A stretch of 64,000 nucleotides of DNA, from contig NZ_QXQA01000002.1 of assembly GCF_003583765.1 (NCBI RefSeq), positions 248,001 to 312,000 of the forward strand, given 5' to 3'. This document shows positions 15,882-25,054 of this stretch, in pieces. Source of the stretch: Paenibacillus nanensis (GTDB taxonomy: Bacteria > Bacillota > Bacilli > Paenibacillales > Paenibacillaceae). Within the stretch, counting starts at the first letter, position 1, and each line of letters starts with the position of its first letter. Made by a program: the position numbers and the translations under genes. Below the pieces are notes generated by a model. The model was not told the origin of the DNA. It saw only the letters and a program-made list of their open reading frames with translations, and searched no databases.

Positions 15882-16928
15882 ATGCGGAAACGGGCGGGCA
15901 ATGTGCTGCATATCGCTTTTACTTATATGGGGACGATCGTAGGCGCGGGCTTTGCGACGGGGCAAGAAATTTTGCAGTTTTTTACGAAATTCGGGTATTG
16001 GGGCACGTTCACTATCGCAATTGCTACAGGACTGTTTATTTGGCTCGGCACCAAGATGATGCTTGTCGCCAGCGAAATTCGCGCTAAATCCTATGAAGAC
16101 CTTAATATTGCGCTGTTCGGTCCCCGCTTCGGACGGCTGATCAGCCACTTCATGCTTGTTGTGCTGCTCGGCGTTACGGCCGTTATGCTAGCCGGCGCGG
16201 GCACCATCTTCTACGAGCATTGGAATTTGCCTTATCAAGTCGGCCTGCTCATCACGATCGCGGGCAGCTTTCTTCTGCTGAGGAAAGGCATGAAAGCGAT
16301 TTTGACGGTGAATGCAATCGTGGTTCCCGTCATGCTGCTGTTCACCGTTCTTGTCATCATCGATACATTCCAAACGCCAGGCTCGAGTAAATTTATCACG
16401 CTTACGACAGACCACTCGATATGGGCCGCATGGGCCTCCCCGTTTTTGTACACCGCCTTTAATTTATCACTGGCCCAAGCCGTTCTTGTGCCACTTGGCG
16501 CAGAAATCCGCGACAAAAAAACAATAGTAGCCGGCTCCTGGGCAGGCGGCATCGGAATCGGCTTTATGCTGATGGCTGGACATTTTGCTTTATCGGTTTA
16601 CATGCCAGGCATTCAGCAATTTGCGATCCCGATGGGCGGCATCGCCCGCGAACTCGGCTATTACGTACAGTTTATTTATATCTTCCTTATTTTCTCCGAA
16701 ATCTTTACGACGCTGATTGCGGATATTTACGGGTTAACGCTTCAATTGGAGGAGCGATTGAAGTGGTCCCGCGAAATGCTTACACTGGGCATACTCGCCC
16801 TATGTTATTTGGCGAGCCAGATCGGATTCGGGCCGCTATTGTCCACCCTGTACCCTCTCTTTGGCTTAATCAGCTTAGGATGGCTGTACTTAATGGTTCG
16901 AAGGAAAGTCTCCTACAGGCACTCCTGA
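15882..16928 (+). CDS. ykvI: YkvI-family membrane transporter
   Basis: 348 residues with about ten membrane segments, related to the YkvI/amino-acid-permease-like (LeuT-fold) family. The opening 'TYMGTIVGAGFATGQEILQFF' holds the broken first helix (GxGFATGQE) typical for this family. The substrate is not established. RBS GGGGGAAGG precedes the ATG. The last 39 bases overlap the 3' end of the yhaN-like gene on the other strand, with no terminator between them. Confidence 0.82.
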   Translation: MRKRAGNVLHIAFTYMGTIVGAGFATGQEILQFFTKFGYWGTFTIAIATGLFIWLGTKMMLVASEIRAKSYEDLNIALFGPRFGRLISHFMLVVLLGVTAVMLAGAGTIFYEHWNLPYQVGLLITIAGSFLLLRKGMKAILTVNAIVVPVMLLFTVLVIIDTFQTPGSSKFITLTTDHSIWAAWASPFLYTAFNLSLAQAVLVPLGAEIRDKKTIVAGSWAGGIGIGFMLMAGHFALSVYMPGIQQFAIPMGGIARELGYYVQFIYIFLIFSEIFTTLIADIYGLTLQLEERLKWSREMLTLGILALCYLASQIGFGPLLSTLYPLFGLISLGWLYLMVRRKVSYRHS

Positions 16929-19900
16929 AGAAGGCGTCAAATCAACTAGTCTCGCCCCCTGACAAGCAGCTAGCAGCGAATCGCGCGTTCGTTCATGACA
17001 CGTGAAAAATAAGATTTGACGTTCCTCCGACAGCTCTGCCATCAGCCGGGCGGCTGCCTGCAGCCGGCTTCCGTCAAAATTAACGAATAGATCATCCAGC
17101 ATGAGAGGCAGCTTCACGCCGGCCGACGATTCTTTCGCAAGCGCAAGCCTCATGGCTAGATAAAGCTGTTCCGCGGTGCCCCGGCTTAAGAAGCTGCTGT
17201 CCAGCACAGTATGCCGCAGGTCCTCCACACGAATGCCGGGCTCCGAAGAGTTGGCGCTAACACGAATATAGCGCCCGCTCGTCAGCCGGCTCATATACCG
17301 GGATGCATTGCGGAGCAACGCCGGCTGCCGCTCCTCTTCGTATATTCGCTTGGTTCGGTCGATCAGCGCCTTGCTGATCGAAAGCACAGCGTAACGTTCC
17401 AAATCGGCGTCCAGGCTCGCCGCGATCATTTCGCGTCCAGCAAGCAGGCGCTGACGTTCATCCTCTTGCAGCAAGCTCTCAAGCGCTCCCTTTAGGGCGC
17501 CTCGGCGTTCGAGCAGCTCTTGCTGCTGCATCGTCAGCCTGCTCTCTTCGCTTGTCAGCTGCTCCAGCTGTTCCGCCAGCTCCTGCTCGTCATAATACTC
17601 CAGAAGCTTCTCTACCTCCTGCCGCTCCTGCCCGCTCGACCCGGCCGCTAATTCAATATCCAGCTTGAGCAGCTCTCCGTCTAACGTTTCCAGCGCTCTA
17701 AGATCCATAAGGGCCCGCACGAACTCCGATTCTGCGGACAGTCCGGATTCCGACAGCATCTTCCTTATCGATTGCGATAGCTGTTCATGCTCCTGACGCG
17801 CAGCCTCCAATTCCAATGCCGCCTGCTGCCGGCGCGTGTGAACTTCCCGAGCTTCATCGGCAATCGCCGCATGACGCTTGATCTCGGCATATAACGTTTG
17901 CAAGGCATACACGGGATTCTCCCGCATCGCGCGCTCCGCTTCCTGCAAGCCGGCGCATAGCCTTGACGCCTCCTCCGAGTAATCGGACAGCTCCTTACGG
18001 GCGGCAGCCGCTTTGGCGGACAGCCTGTCGAATTGACCAAGCTTCTCCAGCGCCGATTCTGCAAGCTCGAACGCTTCCAGCGCCGCCTCCGGCGACATCG
18101 AAGCCGGAAGCGACCGCTGCTGAAGCCACATCCGCCATGCCGCCGCTGACGCTTCCTCTTTCTCCCGCAGCTCCTTGGCGGCGGCGACGCGCTGTCCCAA
18201 AACTTGCCGTTGGCGCTGCAGCCTGCTGTCGCATTCCAAACGCCGCTGCTCCGCTTTATCGCATTCGTCTATCGCATCCAGCCTCTCCTGCACTTCCCGC
18301 CGCAGAGCTGCGCGCAAGGCGGCTGCTCCGTCACCGGAAGAGCGGTGGAGCAGCTTCTGCCAATCGCTTTCTCCATAAGCAGCGGCTTCCGTTATGAGGG
18401 AGGACAGCGCATGCCGAACGCTGGCTTCAGCCTGCGTTGAACCTCTGCGCTGCGCGTTCCTGCCGCTTCTGCCGTTCGAAGGGCGGCTTCTACTCCCTTG
18501 TAATTGTCCGCCAAGCCATAATGAGCGAACAAACAGGCCAGCTGCCGCTCCTCCAAGCGCTACACCAGCGGCAGCCGCCAATCCTGCCGATGGGCCAAGC
18601 CATCCGCCGGCCGACGCCGCTCCAAGCGCAACAGCGGCTCCCGCCAGCGCGAAAGCAGGCACCAGCGTCCCTTTTGCGCTTTTCGGCTCCGCTTCTTGGC
18701 TTAAGTGACGGTTCTGAGCCTGCTCTACCTCCCACTCGCGAAGCGCTTCGTCCAGCGCATCCCATGCCGCTGTCAACGCAGGTCTCGTTAATGACTTTAT
18801 CCCGAAGCGGCCGTTCCCGCTCTCGTCCAATCTCCTCTGCGCGTTCCGGCATGCCAGCTCCGCCGCATCCAGCTGGCCGGCCAGCTCCCGCTCCTGCGTG
18901 CGCAGCGTCTCCATCTCCGCCTCCAAACGCTCCGCTGAGCGGCGGAAGGCTTGCTCCCGCTCGCGGGCGCCGCGGACATCATCCCGGTCAGCCAGCGTAA
19001 CCGTCAGCTCGCGGAGCTGCCGCTCCGTCCACTCTGGGGATATACTCGCCACTAGCTGACCAATCGCGGCATCCAACGAGCCAAGCTCCGTGTCCCATTC
19101 CATTAGCTGAAGCTCCAGCGCCCGCATCCGTTCGGCTGATTGCAGAGCCGCTTCCGTTTTTGCCGCCTTCTCCAAAAGCCCGGAGTCGTAATGAAGACCG
19201 CTTCTCTGCCTTTCCAGCAGCTCGAGCTCCTGCTCCAGCTGCTGAGTCCGCTGCTCCGCTTCATTCCTGCCCCGCTGCAGCTCCTCCCACTCCAGCTCGG
19301 TTCCCGGCGACAACCGTTCCGTATATTGCAGCTTCTCTCTCTCCGCAGCGTGAAGCTTTCTGCGCAGCCAAGAGGATCGCAGCTGCGCGGCTTTCCGCAC
19401 CGTACGGAGCTTCTCTCGCACGGCAGGCAGTTGAGCTGCAATTTCGGCGATCGCTTTCTCCGTATCCTCTTCCTGGGCTTTGAGGCGGTTGTAGCTTTCG
19501 ATCCCGTCGGCGATCTTCTTCAGCTCGGTATCCGCCTGCTCCAATGCTCGCAAGCCCGCGTTTATCCGCTGGCTGGAGCCTCTCGCTTTGAACAGCGCGT
19601 CCATCTCGCGCGCAATTTCTTTCTCCGCCGAGGCGATCGCCGCGCCGCCTTCCCAGCCGGCTTGATACAAATGCCGTCCCAGCTCGCTGCCGGACAGAAG
19701 GCTAACCTCCTGCAGCTCCGTGAGCGTAATGGCGAACAGCCCTCGATATAACCGTTCATGAATGCCGCCCAGAAACTCGCTCTCCCAAAGCTTTTGCTCC
19801 ATGACCAATTCTTGCAGCGCATGACTTGCCCCTGCTCCTGCAGCCGCCTCGTCGCTTAGCCTACGTATACGCGGCTTCCCGCCGGCCTCATCGGCGTGCC

Positions 19901-20156
19901 GAAGCACTAGAAACCGAGCCCCCGAATCCGTCTCGAACATCAGCCGCCCGCCATGTCTTCCTCCGTACACAGGCTCGCCGCGCTCGACCTGACTGGACCT
20001 CCTGGCAAAGCCATAAAGCATCGTTCGCAAAAATCCGAATAACGTGCTTTTGCCCGCCTCATTTGGGCCATATACGATAATAACCGGCGCATCCATACGG
20101 AGGTTCCGGCTGCTAAGTCGTCCAAAGCCTTCGATATGAGCTTCTATCAGCTTCAT
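16890..20156 (-). CDS. yhaN: YhaN-like AAA/SMC-type ATPase
   Basis: 1088 residues. N-terminal Walker A GPNEAGKST (residues ~30-38) and C-terminal Walker B 'LPLMLDDLFVNFD' flank long coiled coils, as in SbcC/Rad50. Two hydrophobic Ala/Gly-rich segments near residues 500-555 interrupt the coiled coil, which is a known trait of YhaN that suggests membrane contact. With YhaO it forms an SbcCD-like nuclease pair thought to act in DNA repair. The ATG has AAGGGGG 8 bases upstream and starts 42 bases after yhaO. The C-terminal tail after the D-loop region overlaps ykvI tail to tail. Confidence 0.88.
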   Translation of the reverse strand: MKLIEAHIEGFGRLSSRNLRMDAPVIIVYGPNEAGKSTLFGFLRTMLYGFARRSSQVERGEPVYGGRHGGRLMFETDSGARFLVLRHADEAGGKPRIRRLSDEAAAGAGASHALQELVMEQKLWESEFLGGIHERLYRGLFAITLTELQEVSLLSGSELGRHLYQAGWEGGAAIASAEKEIAREMDALFKARGSSQRINAGLRALEQADTELKKIADGIESYNRLKAQEEDTEKAIAEIAAQLPAVREKLRTVRKAAQLRSSWLRRKLHAAEREKLQYTERLSPGTELEWEELQRGRNEAEQRTQQLEQELELLERQRSGLHYDSGLLEKAAKTEAALQSAERMRALELQLMEWDTELGSLDAAIGQLVASISPEWTERQLRELTVTLADRDDVRGAREREQAFRRSAERLEAEMETLRTQERELAGQLDAAELACRNAQRRLDESGNGRFGIKSLTRPALTAAWDALDEALREWEVEQAQNRHLSQEAEPKSAKGTLVPAFALAGAAVALGAASAGGWLGPSAGLAAAAGVALGGAAAGLFVRSLWLGGQLQGSRSRPSNGRSGRNAQRRGSTQAEASVRHALSSLITEAAAYGESDWQKLLHRSSGDGAAALRAALRREVQERLDAIDECDKAEQRRLECDSRLQRQRQVLGQRVAAAKELREKEEASAAAWRMWLQQRSLPASMSPEAALEAFELAESALEKLGQFDRLSAKAAAARKELSDYSEEASRLCAGLQEAERAMRENPVYALQTLYAEIKRHAAIADEAREVHTRRQQAALELEAARQEHEQLSQSIRKMLSESGLSAESEFVRALMDLRALETLDGELLKLDIELAAGSSGQERQEVEKLLEYYDEQELAEQLEQLTSEESRLTMQQQELLERRGALKGALESLLQEDERQRLLAGREMIAASLDADLERYAVLSISKALIDRTKRIYEEERQPALLRNASRYMSRLTSGRYIRVSANSSEPGIRVEDLRHTVLDSSFLSRGTAEQLYLAMRLALAKESSAGVKLPLMLDDLFVNFDGSRLQAAARLMAELSEERQILFFTCHERTRDSLLAACQGARLVDLTPSSGVPVGDFPSNH

Positions 20157-20198
20157 CGCAAAGCCCCCTTGCGTTCATACAAGCTTTTGTCAATTCCA

Positions 20199-21488
20199 TT
20201 ATTCCCGCCTCGCGCGGCCGTCGGATGCGGTCATTAGACCCAGCGTCAGCTCCTTCGCTTGCTCCAGCCATTCTGCCGGGAGCTTGTCCCATTTCTCGCG
20301 GCCTATCCGTCCCAGCTTCGCGTGAAGCCTAACATCCTCGAGCGCGATTTGCGCAAAAGCTTGCCACTTCTCCTCGTCCCGCTCCAGCTGCTGGCTGAGG
20401 CGGAGCAGCACGCCCGCAAAGCTTTCCTCTGCCGATAACGCTTCCCAGTCGATCGGAGCGCCGATTTGAGAAGTTATGCTGTAACAATAAACCCATGGCG
20501 CATCCTCAAGCGGCTCGCCTGCCTGCAGTTCCCCAAGCAGCGCGTCTAGCGCTAGCGGCTGGTTTATTTTCGAATAGAGCTCTCCTCTTCCTTGCAGCCG
20601 CAGCCGAAGCATGATCGAACGTCCTTCTTCCTCCTCCCGAATCGTTGCGACCGTACGTTGAAGGCGTCTAAGAAGCTCCTGCTCCGTCGAAGCTCCCTCA
20701 ATTGAAACCTCCCTCTCCGCCCATCTGACGGTGTCCAGCGGCACAAAGCGGATCTCGACTCGCTTCTGCTCCGACACATCGATCACGCAGCAGCCTTTTG
20801 CCCCCGTTTCTCTCGGGTTCCTGCCTTGAATATTGCCCGGATACACGATATGGGGATATTCGTAAAGCAGCTCCCGCTTGTGGATGTGGCCGAGCGCCCA
20901 ATAATCAAAGCCGCTGGCCGCAAGCTCATCGATGGAACAAGGCGCGTAGGCGTCATGCGCCGGATTGCCGCCGACATTGGCGTGCAAAAGCCCGATGTGA
21001 AACGGGGCTCCGGTCTCCAATCGGTATGAGGCGGCAAGGTTGCGGGTCTCCGCCCGTTGCCCATAGGACAAACCGTAAACAAACGCCGCAAGCTCTCCGT
21101 TACGGCTAAAGGCCGGTTTATGCGACACGCTGTCCGCGCCAAAAAGATGTACGTTGCGAGGAAGCGTAAGCTGCGCCCGCTTTCCACCCAGATGATCGTG
21201 ATTGCCATGGATCGCAAATACGGCAACGCCTTCCCGCTCAAGCCGTTCCCATTCCTTAAGCAGGGCAAGCTGGGCTCTCAGCGAACGGTCAGCTTCATCG
21301 AATAAATCGCCGGCAATGACGATAAAATCCGCCTTTTCCGCAATTGCCGTATCCGTTAATCTTCTAACGGCCGCAAATGTAGAGTCCGCCAAAGCCTCCC
21401 GTACTGCGTCGGGAGCTTTGGCTAGCCCGCGGAACGGACTGTCCAAATGCAGATCGGCGGCGTGAATAAAACGAAAGGACGGGTTCAC
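20199..21488 (-). CDS. yhaO: YhaO-like metallophosphoesterase, DNA repair exonuclease
   Basis: 429 residues. Calcineurin-like phosphoesterase motifs occur in order: DLHLDSPF (D-x-H), GDLFD, GNHDHL, and GHIH (WALGHIHKREL), the two-metal nuclease site of the SbcD/Mre11 family. A C-terminal ~130-residue capping domain contacts the ATPase partner. Start is GTG, with AGGTGG 8 bases upstream. It is the first gene of the yhaO-yhaN pair; B. subtilis has the same order with yhaM. It probably processes DNA ends or protein-blocked ends. Confidence 0.9.
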   Translation of the reverse strand: MNPSFRFIHAADLHLDSPFRGLAKAPDAVREALADSTFAAVRRLTDTAIAEKADFIVIAGDLFDEADRSLRAQLALLKEWERLEREGVAVFAIHGNHDHLGGKRAQLTLPRNVHLFGADSVSHKPAFSRNGELAAFVYGLSYGQRAETRNLAASYRLETGAPFHIGLLHANVGGNPAHDAYAPCSIDELAASGFDYWALGHIHKRELLYEYPHIVYPGNIQGRNPRETGAKGCCVIDVSEQKRVEIRFVPLDTVRWAEREVSIEGASTEQELLRRLQRTVATIREEEEGRSIMLRLRLQGRGELYSKINQPLALDALLGELQAGEPLEDAPWVYCYSITSQIGAPIDWEALSAEESFAGVLLRLSQQLERDEEKWQAFAQIALEDVRLHAKLGRIGREKWDKLPAEWLEQAKELTLGLMTASDGRARRE

Positions 21489-21543
21489 CTTAAATCCACC
21501 TGCCTTCCTATGCTTTCTGTTTCCATAAAAGACAAAGCGGCCG

Positions 21544-22683
21544 CTACTCCTGCAGCGGCTTCGCTTTCACTTCGTTATATACTTTCTTCAGCTGCGAGAT
21601 CACGCGCTGCAAGGAATAAACCTTTTTCGCCTTATCCCATCCCGCGCGCGCCAGATTATACCGATAAGTGGGATCCGCGACGACCTTCTCCAGCGCGTCC
21701 GCAAGCGCGGCAGCATTCTCAGGCGGAACAAGCAGCCCGTTTACACCGTCTTCGATCTGCTCGGCTATACCGCCGACATTCGTCCCCACAAGCGCCAGCC
21801 AGCAGAGCGCCGCTTCGGCGAATACGGAACCGAACGCCTCCGCTCTGGATGGAAGCACGAACACATCGAAAAACGGCATAAATTCTTCCGGATGGAGCAT
21901 GTATCCATAAAAAATGATGTCATTATACAAATCCAGCTCCTGCGCGAGATCCTCGAGCTCCTTCCGAATCGGACCGTCCCCGATAATATGAAGAACGAAC
22001 GGACAGCCCCGCTGCTTCAGCTCCGCGCACGCATGCAGCAGAACATCAAGTCCTTTGGCCGGAACAAGCCTGCACACCGTAATCAGCTGCGTCACTTCGT
22101 TTTCGTGCGCGATCGGCTTAAATCTTTTTTCGTCGAAGCCGTTCGGTATAACCTTAATGCGCTCCGGCCATTCCACATACGGAGTCAGATAGCTGCGGAA
22201 CGATTCCGATACGGTCATCAGCTTATCCGCTTTCGACTCCAGCTCCCGGTAGATCGAGGTAAGGAACCGATGCTCCGGACCGCCTTCTTTGATCTTGCCG
22301 TTCAAGATGAGCTCCCGCTCGTAGCTGGAATGCACCGTCACTACAAGCGGGGTATCCGGGAACAGCTGCTTCATGACAAGCGCAGCGATCGGATGATGCG
22401 CGTGAATAATATCGTACGGCTTCTTAATGCGCATCCGCGTCCACCAGACGTAATCTTTATACGTTTGAATATATTTATCGATTAGAGAATTGCCGATATA
22501 TTCGGTATAATCGAAGGTTTGGAATACGACTTCTTCTTGACCTTTGTTTCTTACGCGCTTCGGCAGGGAGAACAGCTCCATGCCCCATCCCAGCTTAAGG
22601 AAGCGATCTTGAATATAAGGGATCATGGACGATACGCCTCCGGGCTGCTCCGGAGGGAAAAATAATGCCTGCAAAATGTTCAT
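21544..22683 (-). CDS. GT4-family glycosyltransferase
   Basis: 379 residues, GT-B fold. The N-terminal Rossmann domain begins MNILQALFFPPEQPGGVSSM and contains 'YDIIHAHHPIAAL'; the C-terminal domain has 'VCRLVPAKGLDVLLHA', 'IGDGP' and the nucleotide-sugar-binding E-x7-E motif as EAFGSVFAE. Such enzymes transfer a sugar from a UDP or GDP donor to a lipid or polysaccharide. It stands alone, between yhaO and a diguanylate cyclase, so no pathway is indicated. 'CWLALVGTNVGG' replaces the usual 'A.G.PVVATDVGG'. RBS AGGAG. Confidence 0.85.
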   Translation of the reverse strand: MNILQALFFPPEQPGGVSSMIPYIQDRFLKLGWGMELFSLPKRVRNKGQEEVVFQTFDYTEYIGNSLIDKYIQTYKDYVWWTRMRIKKPYDIIHAHHPIAALVMKQLFPDTPLVVTVHSSYERELILNGKIKEGGPEHRFLTSIYRELESKADKLMTVSESFRSYLTPYVEWPERIKVIPNGFDEKRFKPIAHENEVTQLITVCRLVPAKGLDVLLHACAELKQRGCPFVLHIIGDGPIRKELEDLAQELDLYNDIIFYGYMLHPEEFMPFFDVFVLPSRAEAFGSVFAEAALCWLALVGTNVGGIAEQIEDGVNGLLVPPENAAALADALEKVVADPTYRYNLARAGWDKAKKVYSLQRVISQLKKVYNEVKAKPLQE

Positions 22684-22740
22684 AAGTCCAGCTCCTGAAA
22701 GTTTCTAAAGCAGAGTTCGCTTCGAAGGATGTAGGATAAC

Positions 22741-22770
22741 TTTACACTATCTAAACTACTAAATTATGAT
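22741..22770 (+). promoter_or_regulatory. Possible promoter of the diguanylate cyclase gene
   Basis: TTTACA, 18-base spacer, TATGAT; a second TATAAT follows at 22770-22775. It lies 61 bases before the ATG in an AT-rich stretch. Confidence 0.45.
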
Positions 22771-22830
22771 ATAATAGAACGTATGTTTCTGTAAAGCTTG
22801 AATACATTTCGATATAATGGTGGTTTCCAT

Positions 22831-24000
22831 ATGACAATTATGCAATGGCTGACAGGTCCGAACGGCCAGCTTTTTTCTTCTTGCTCCGTCATCGTTGTTT
22901 TAGGCTTGATGCTGTTTATGTCGATCAAGCTGTTCGTCAGTTACCGCAATAAACAAACATACAGCTTGCTCATTACGGCCATTGCGCTTGCCGTCCTGAG
23001 GCAGTGCACCCTTGTCGGGCTTGCTTTTCCAGGCTGGAAGCTCTCTCCTTGGTTCTATCTATTGTCCAGCGCGCTCCATATCGTTTCCTTTATCATTATA
23101 AACTTTGTGTTTATGAAATTATATACATACCGGTCCGCCCAGCTGAAGATTACGCCTTTTACGATCATGGTGCTGCTTACGGTTATTATCGCCATCGTGC
23201 AGTTCGCGGTTCAGCCCTTCGATCCCGCAGCGCGCACGGCCGCCGGCTTCAACTTCCCTATGCTGGATGTCTACAGCATCGTCGTTACTCTTATTATATT
23301 GCTGGCGACGAGAACGGCTGATATGAATACAAAATTTTATTCGGCATTAATCGTATTTTTTGTGTACGAACTGTCCCGCGCGGCTGATGCGTATATTTTT
23401 CACGGCTCGCAGCCCTTTTTCCAGCTGTTCGCGCTGCTGCTTCCGATCGCCTATTACTCGCTGCTGTTCATGCTGCTGTTCGAATGGGTGATTGACCGGC
23501 TGCTGTCAACCTACCAATCCTCGATCGTAGACGGTCTGACCGGCTTGTACAACCGCAGGCATTTCACGAGCAAAGCGGAAGGTCTGCTGGCGGCCAGCAA
23601 ATCGGCGGCCGTCATTTTTTGCGACATCGATAACTTTAAAAAGCTGAATGACACGCAAGGCCATCACAAGGCGGACGGCGTCCTGAAGCGCGTAGCCGAG
23701 ATTATTAAGGAAGAATCGAGCGGCATTGGATCGGCTGGACGTTACGGCGGCGAAGAGCTGCTGGCCTGTATCAGTACTGACCGCGTGAAGCCGGATACCG
23801 TCGCGGAATCGATCCGCAAACGCGTCGAAGAGGAGACGATCGTGACCGTCAGCGTCGGCTTCAGCACAACCAAAGAAAGCAGCTCCGTCCCTGAGCTGGT
23901 CAAGCTGGCGGACGAAGCGATGTACTTCTCCAAAACAAACGGCAAAAACCGAGTCACCGCCTACAAATCGATCCCCGCATCCTTGAAAGGCATGAAATAA
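22831..24000 (+). CDS. Membrane diguanylate cyclase (GGDEF)
   Basis: 389 residues from the ATG that reads MTIMQWLTG; GGTGG lies 7 bases upstream, and an earlier TTG start in frame has no RBS. Seven predicted membrane segments fill residues ~10-230, a 7TM-type sensor. The GGDEF domain follows, with 'DGLTGLYNRRHF', metal-binding 'FCDIDNFKKLND' and the active-site loop GGEEL. These residues argue for active c-di-GMP synthesis. No RxxD inhibitory site is present at the usual position before GGEEL, so product inhibition is unlikely. Monocistronic; terminator directly after. Confidence 0.9.
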   Translation: MTIMQWLTGPNGQLFSSCSVIVVLGLMLFMSIKLFVSYRNKQTYSLLITAIALAVLRQCTLVGLAFPGWKLSPWFYLLSSALHIVSFIIINFVFMKLYTYRSAQLKITPFTIMVLLTVIIAIVQFAVQPFDPAARTAAGFNFPMLDVYSIVVTLIILLATRTADMNTKFYSALIVFFVYELSRAADAYIFHGSQPFFQLFALLLPIAYYSLLFMLLFEWVIDRLLSTYQSSIVDGLTGLYNRRHFTSKAEGLLAASKSAAVIFCDIDNFKKLNDTQGHHKADGVLKRVAEIIKEESSGIGSAGRYGGEELLACISTDRVKPDTVAESIRKRVEEETIVTVSVGFSTTKESSSVPELVKLADEAMYFSKTNGKNRVTAYKSIPASLKGMK

Positions 24001-24005
24001 AGACG

Positions 24006-24041
24006 AAAAGCAAGGTCCGTTAGAGCGACCTTGCTTTTTTT
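24006..24041 (+). terminator. Terminator after the diguanylate cyclase gene
   Basis: Stem AAAAGCAAGGTC/GACCTTGCTTTT, nine-base loop, followed by further Ts. It begins five bases after the stop codon. Confidence 0.92.
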
Positions 24042-24090
24042 GTTGCTGCTTCCTGCCGGAACGAGGTCTTAGATGCTGCGCAAGCTACAG

Positions 24091-24164
24091 GTAAGCCGAT
24101 CTTTACGGCCTACCGAGCGTACAGCCGCTTAGCAAGCTTCAGTAAGCCGATTTTTACGGCTTAC
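24091..24164. repeat. Two-unit palindromic repeat array (GTAAGCCGA hairpin, 51-bp period)
   Basis: Two copies of a 23-base palindrome at 24091-24113 and 24142-24164: arm GTAAGCCG, short T-rich loop, arm CGGCYTAC. The 28-base interval gives a 51-base period, the same as in the larger array at 34497-34673. It fills the gap between the convergent diguanylate cyclase and phzF genes, starting 9 bases after the phzF stop codon. Confidence 0.85.
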
Positions 24165-24172
24165 GGTTCCGC

Positions 24173-24991
24173 TCAATCCGCAAGCTCGCCGCGGAGCACG
24201 GTGACAGCTTGGCCGGACAGGATGACGCGCTCGCCGGCCAGCCTCATACGGACCAGCCCTCCGCGCTCCGACGCCTGCCAGCCCGACAGCTCTTCCTTCC
24301 GCAGCCGCCGGCCCCAATACGGGGCAAGCGCGCAATGCGCGGAGCCCGTAACGGGATCTTCGGCTATGCCGATCCCCGGAAAAAACGCGCGGGATACAAT
24401 GTCGTACTGCGTACCGGGGTCTTGTTGCGCGTGCTTGCTCCGTGAAGCGGCGCTCGTCACGATGACGCCTCTAGCCTGGAGCCGCTTCAGTAAATCGAAG
24501 TCCGGCTGCAATGAACGCACCGTCTCCTCGCTATCCACCTCCACCAAAAAATCCATCCGATTCCGCCCGACAAAACGCGGGATCAGCCCCAATGCCTCGA
24601 TCAGCTCCTTAGGCGCTGTTACCGGCTCTGCCGGTTCGCTTGGGAAATCCATGTCCATCCATTCCCCGCGGCGGGTGACGGTCAATACGCCGCTCCGCGT
24701 ATAAAAAACAGCGTCCTCTCCATCCCCGAGCCGCTCCGTTTCCCAAAGCGTATGTGCCCCCGCAAGCGTAGCATGACCGCACAGATCCACCTCCGCCTTC
24801 GGCGTAAACCACCGCAGTTCATATCCCCCGTCCATTTTGCGTAAAAAAGCCGTCTCCGACAGGTTCATCTCCGCCGCTATCGCAGCCATCCGTTCATCGG
24901 CCATCCCCTGCTCCACTACACATACGGCGGCAGGATTCCCGGCAAACTTCTCCTTCGTAAACGCATCTACAATATGCAGCTCCATTCCCAT
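24173..24991 (-). CDS. PhzF-family isomerase
   Basis: 272 residues from ATG (MGMELHIVDAF), with AGGAGGG 10 bases upstream. PhzF fold of two similar halves: 'FTKEKFAGNPAAVCV' at the N-terminus, catalytic Glu in 'NLSETAF', 'FTPKAEVDLCGHATL' and, in the second half, 'EDPVTGSAHCAL'. Family members isomerise or epimerise small substrates; the phenazine enzyme PhzF itself is one, but no phenazine genes are here, so this is a PhzF-like protein of unknown substrate. It ends nine bases from the repeat array. Confidence 0.88.
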   Translation of the reverse strand: MGMELHIVDAFTKEKFAGNPAAVCVVEQGMADERMAAIAAEMNLSETAFLRKMDGGYELRWFTPKAEVDLCGHATLAGAHTLWETERLGDGEDAVFYTRSGVLTVTRRGEWMDMDFPSEPAEPVTAPKELIEALGLIPRFVGRNRMDFLVEVDSEETVRSLQPDFDLLKRLQARGVIVTSAASRSKHAQQDPGTQYDIVSRAFFPGIGIAEDPVTGSAHCALAPYWGRRLRKEELSGWQASERGGLVRMRLAGERVILSGQAVTVLRGELAD

Positions 24992-25054
24992 CTGCAGCAA
25001 ACCCTCCTGTTCAAAAAAGAAAAAGAACCTGCTCCTCGCAAGCTCTTTGCGTCA

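Noticed and set aside
24173..24991. Phenazine biosynthesis locus
   Set aside because: Only a PhzF-family isomerase is present; no other phz gene is near.
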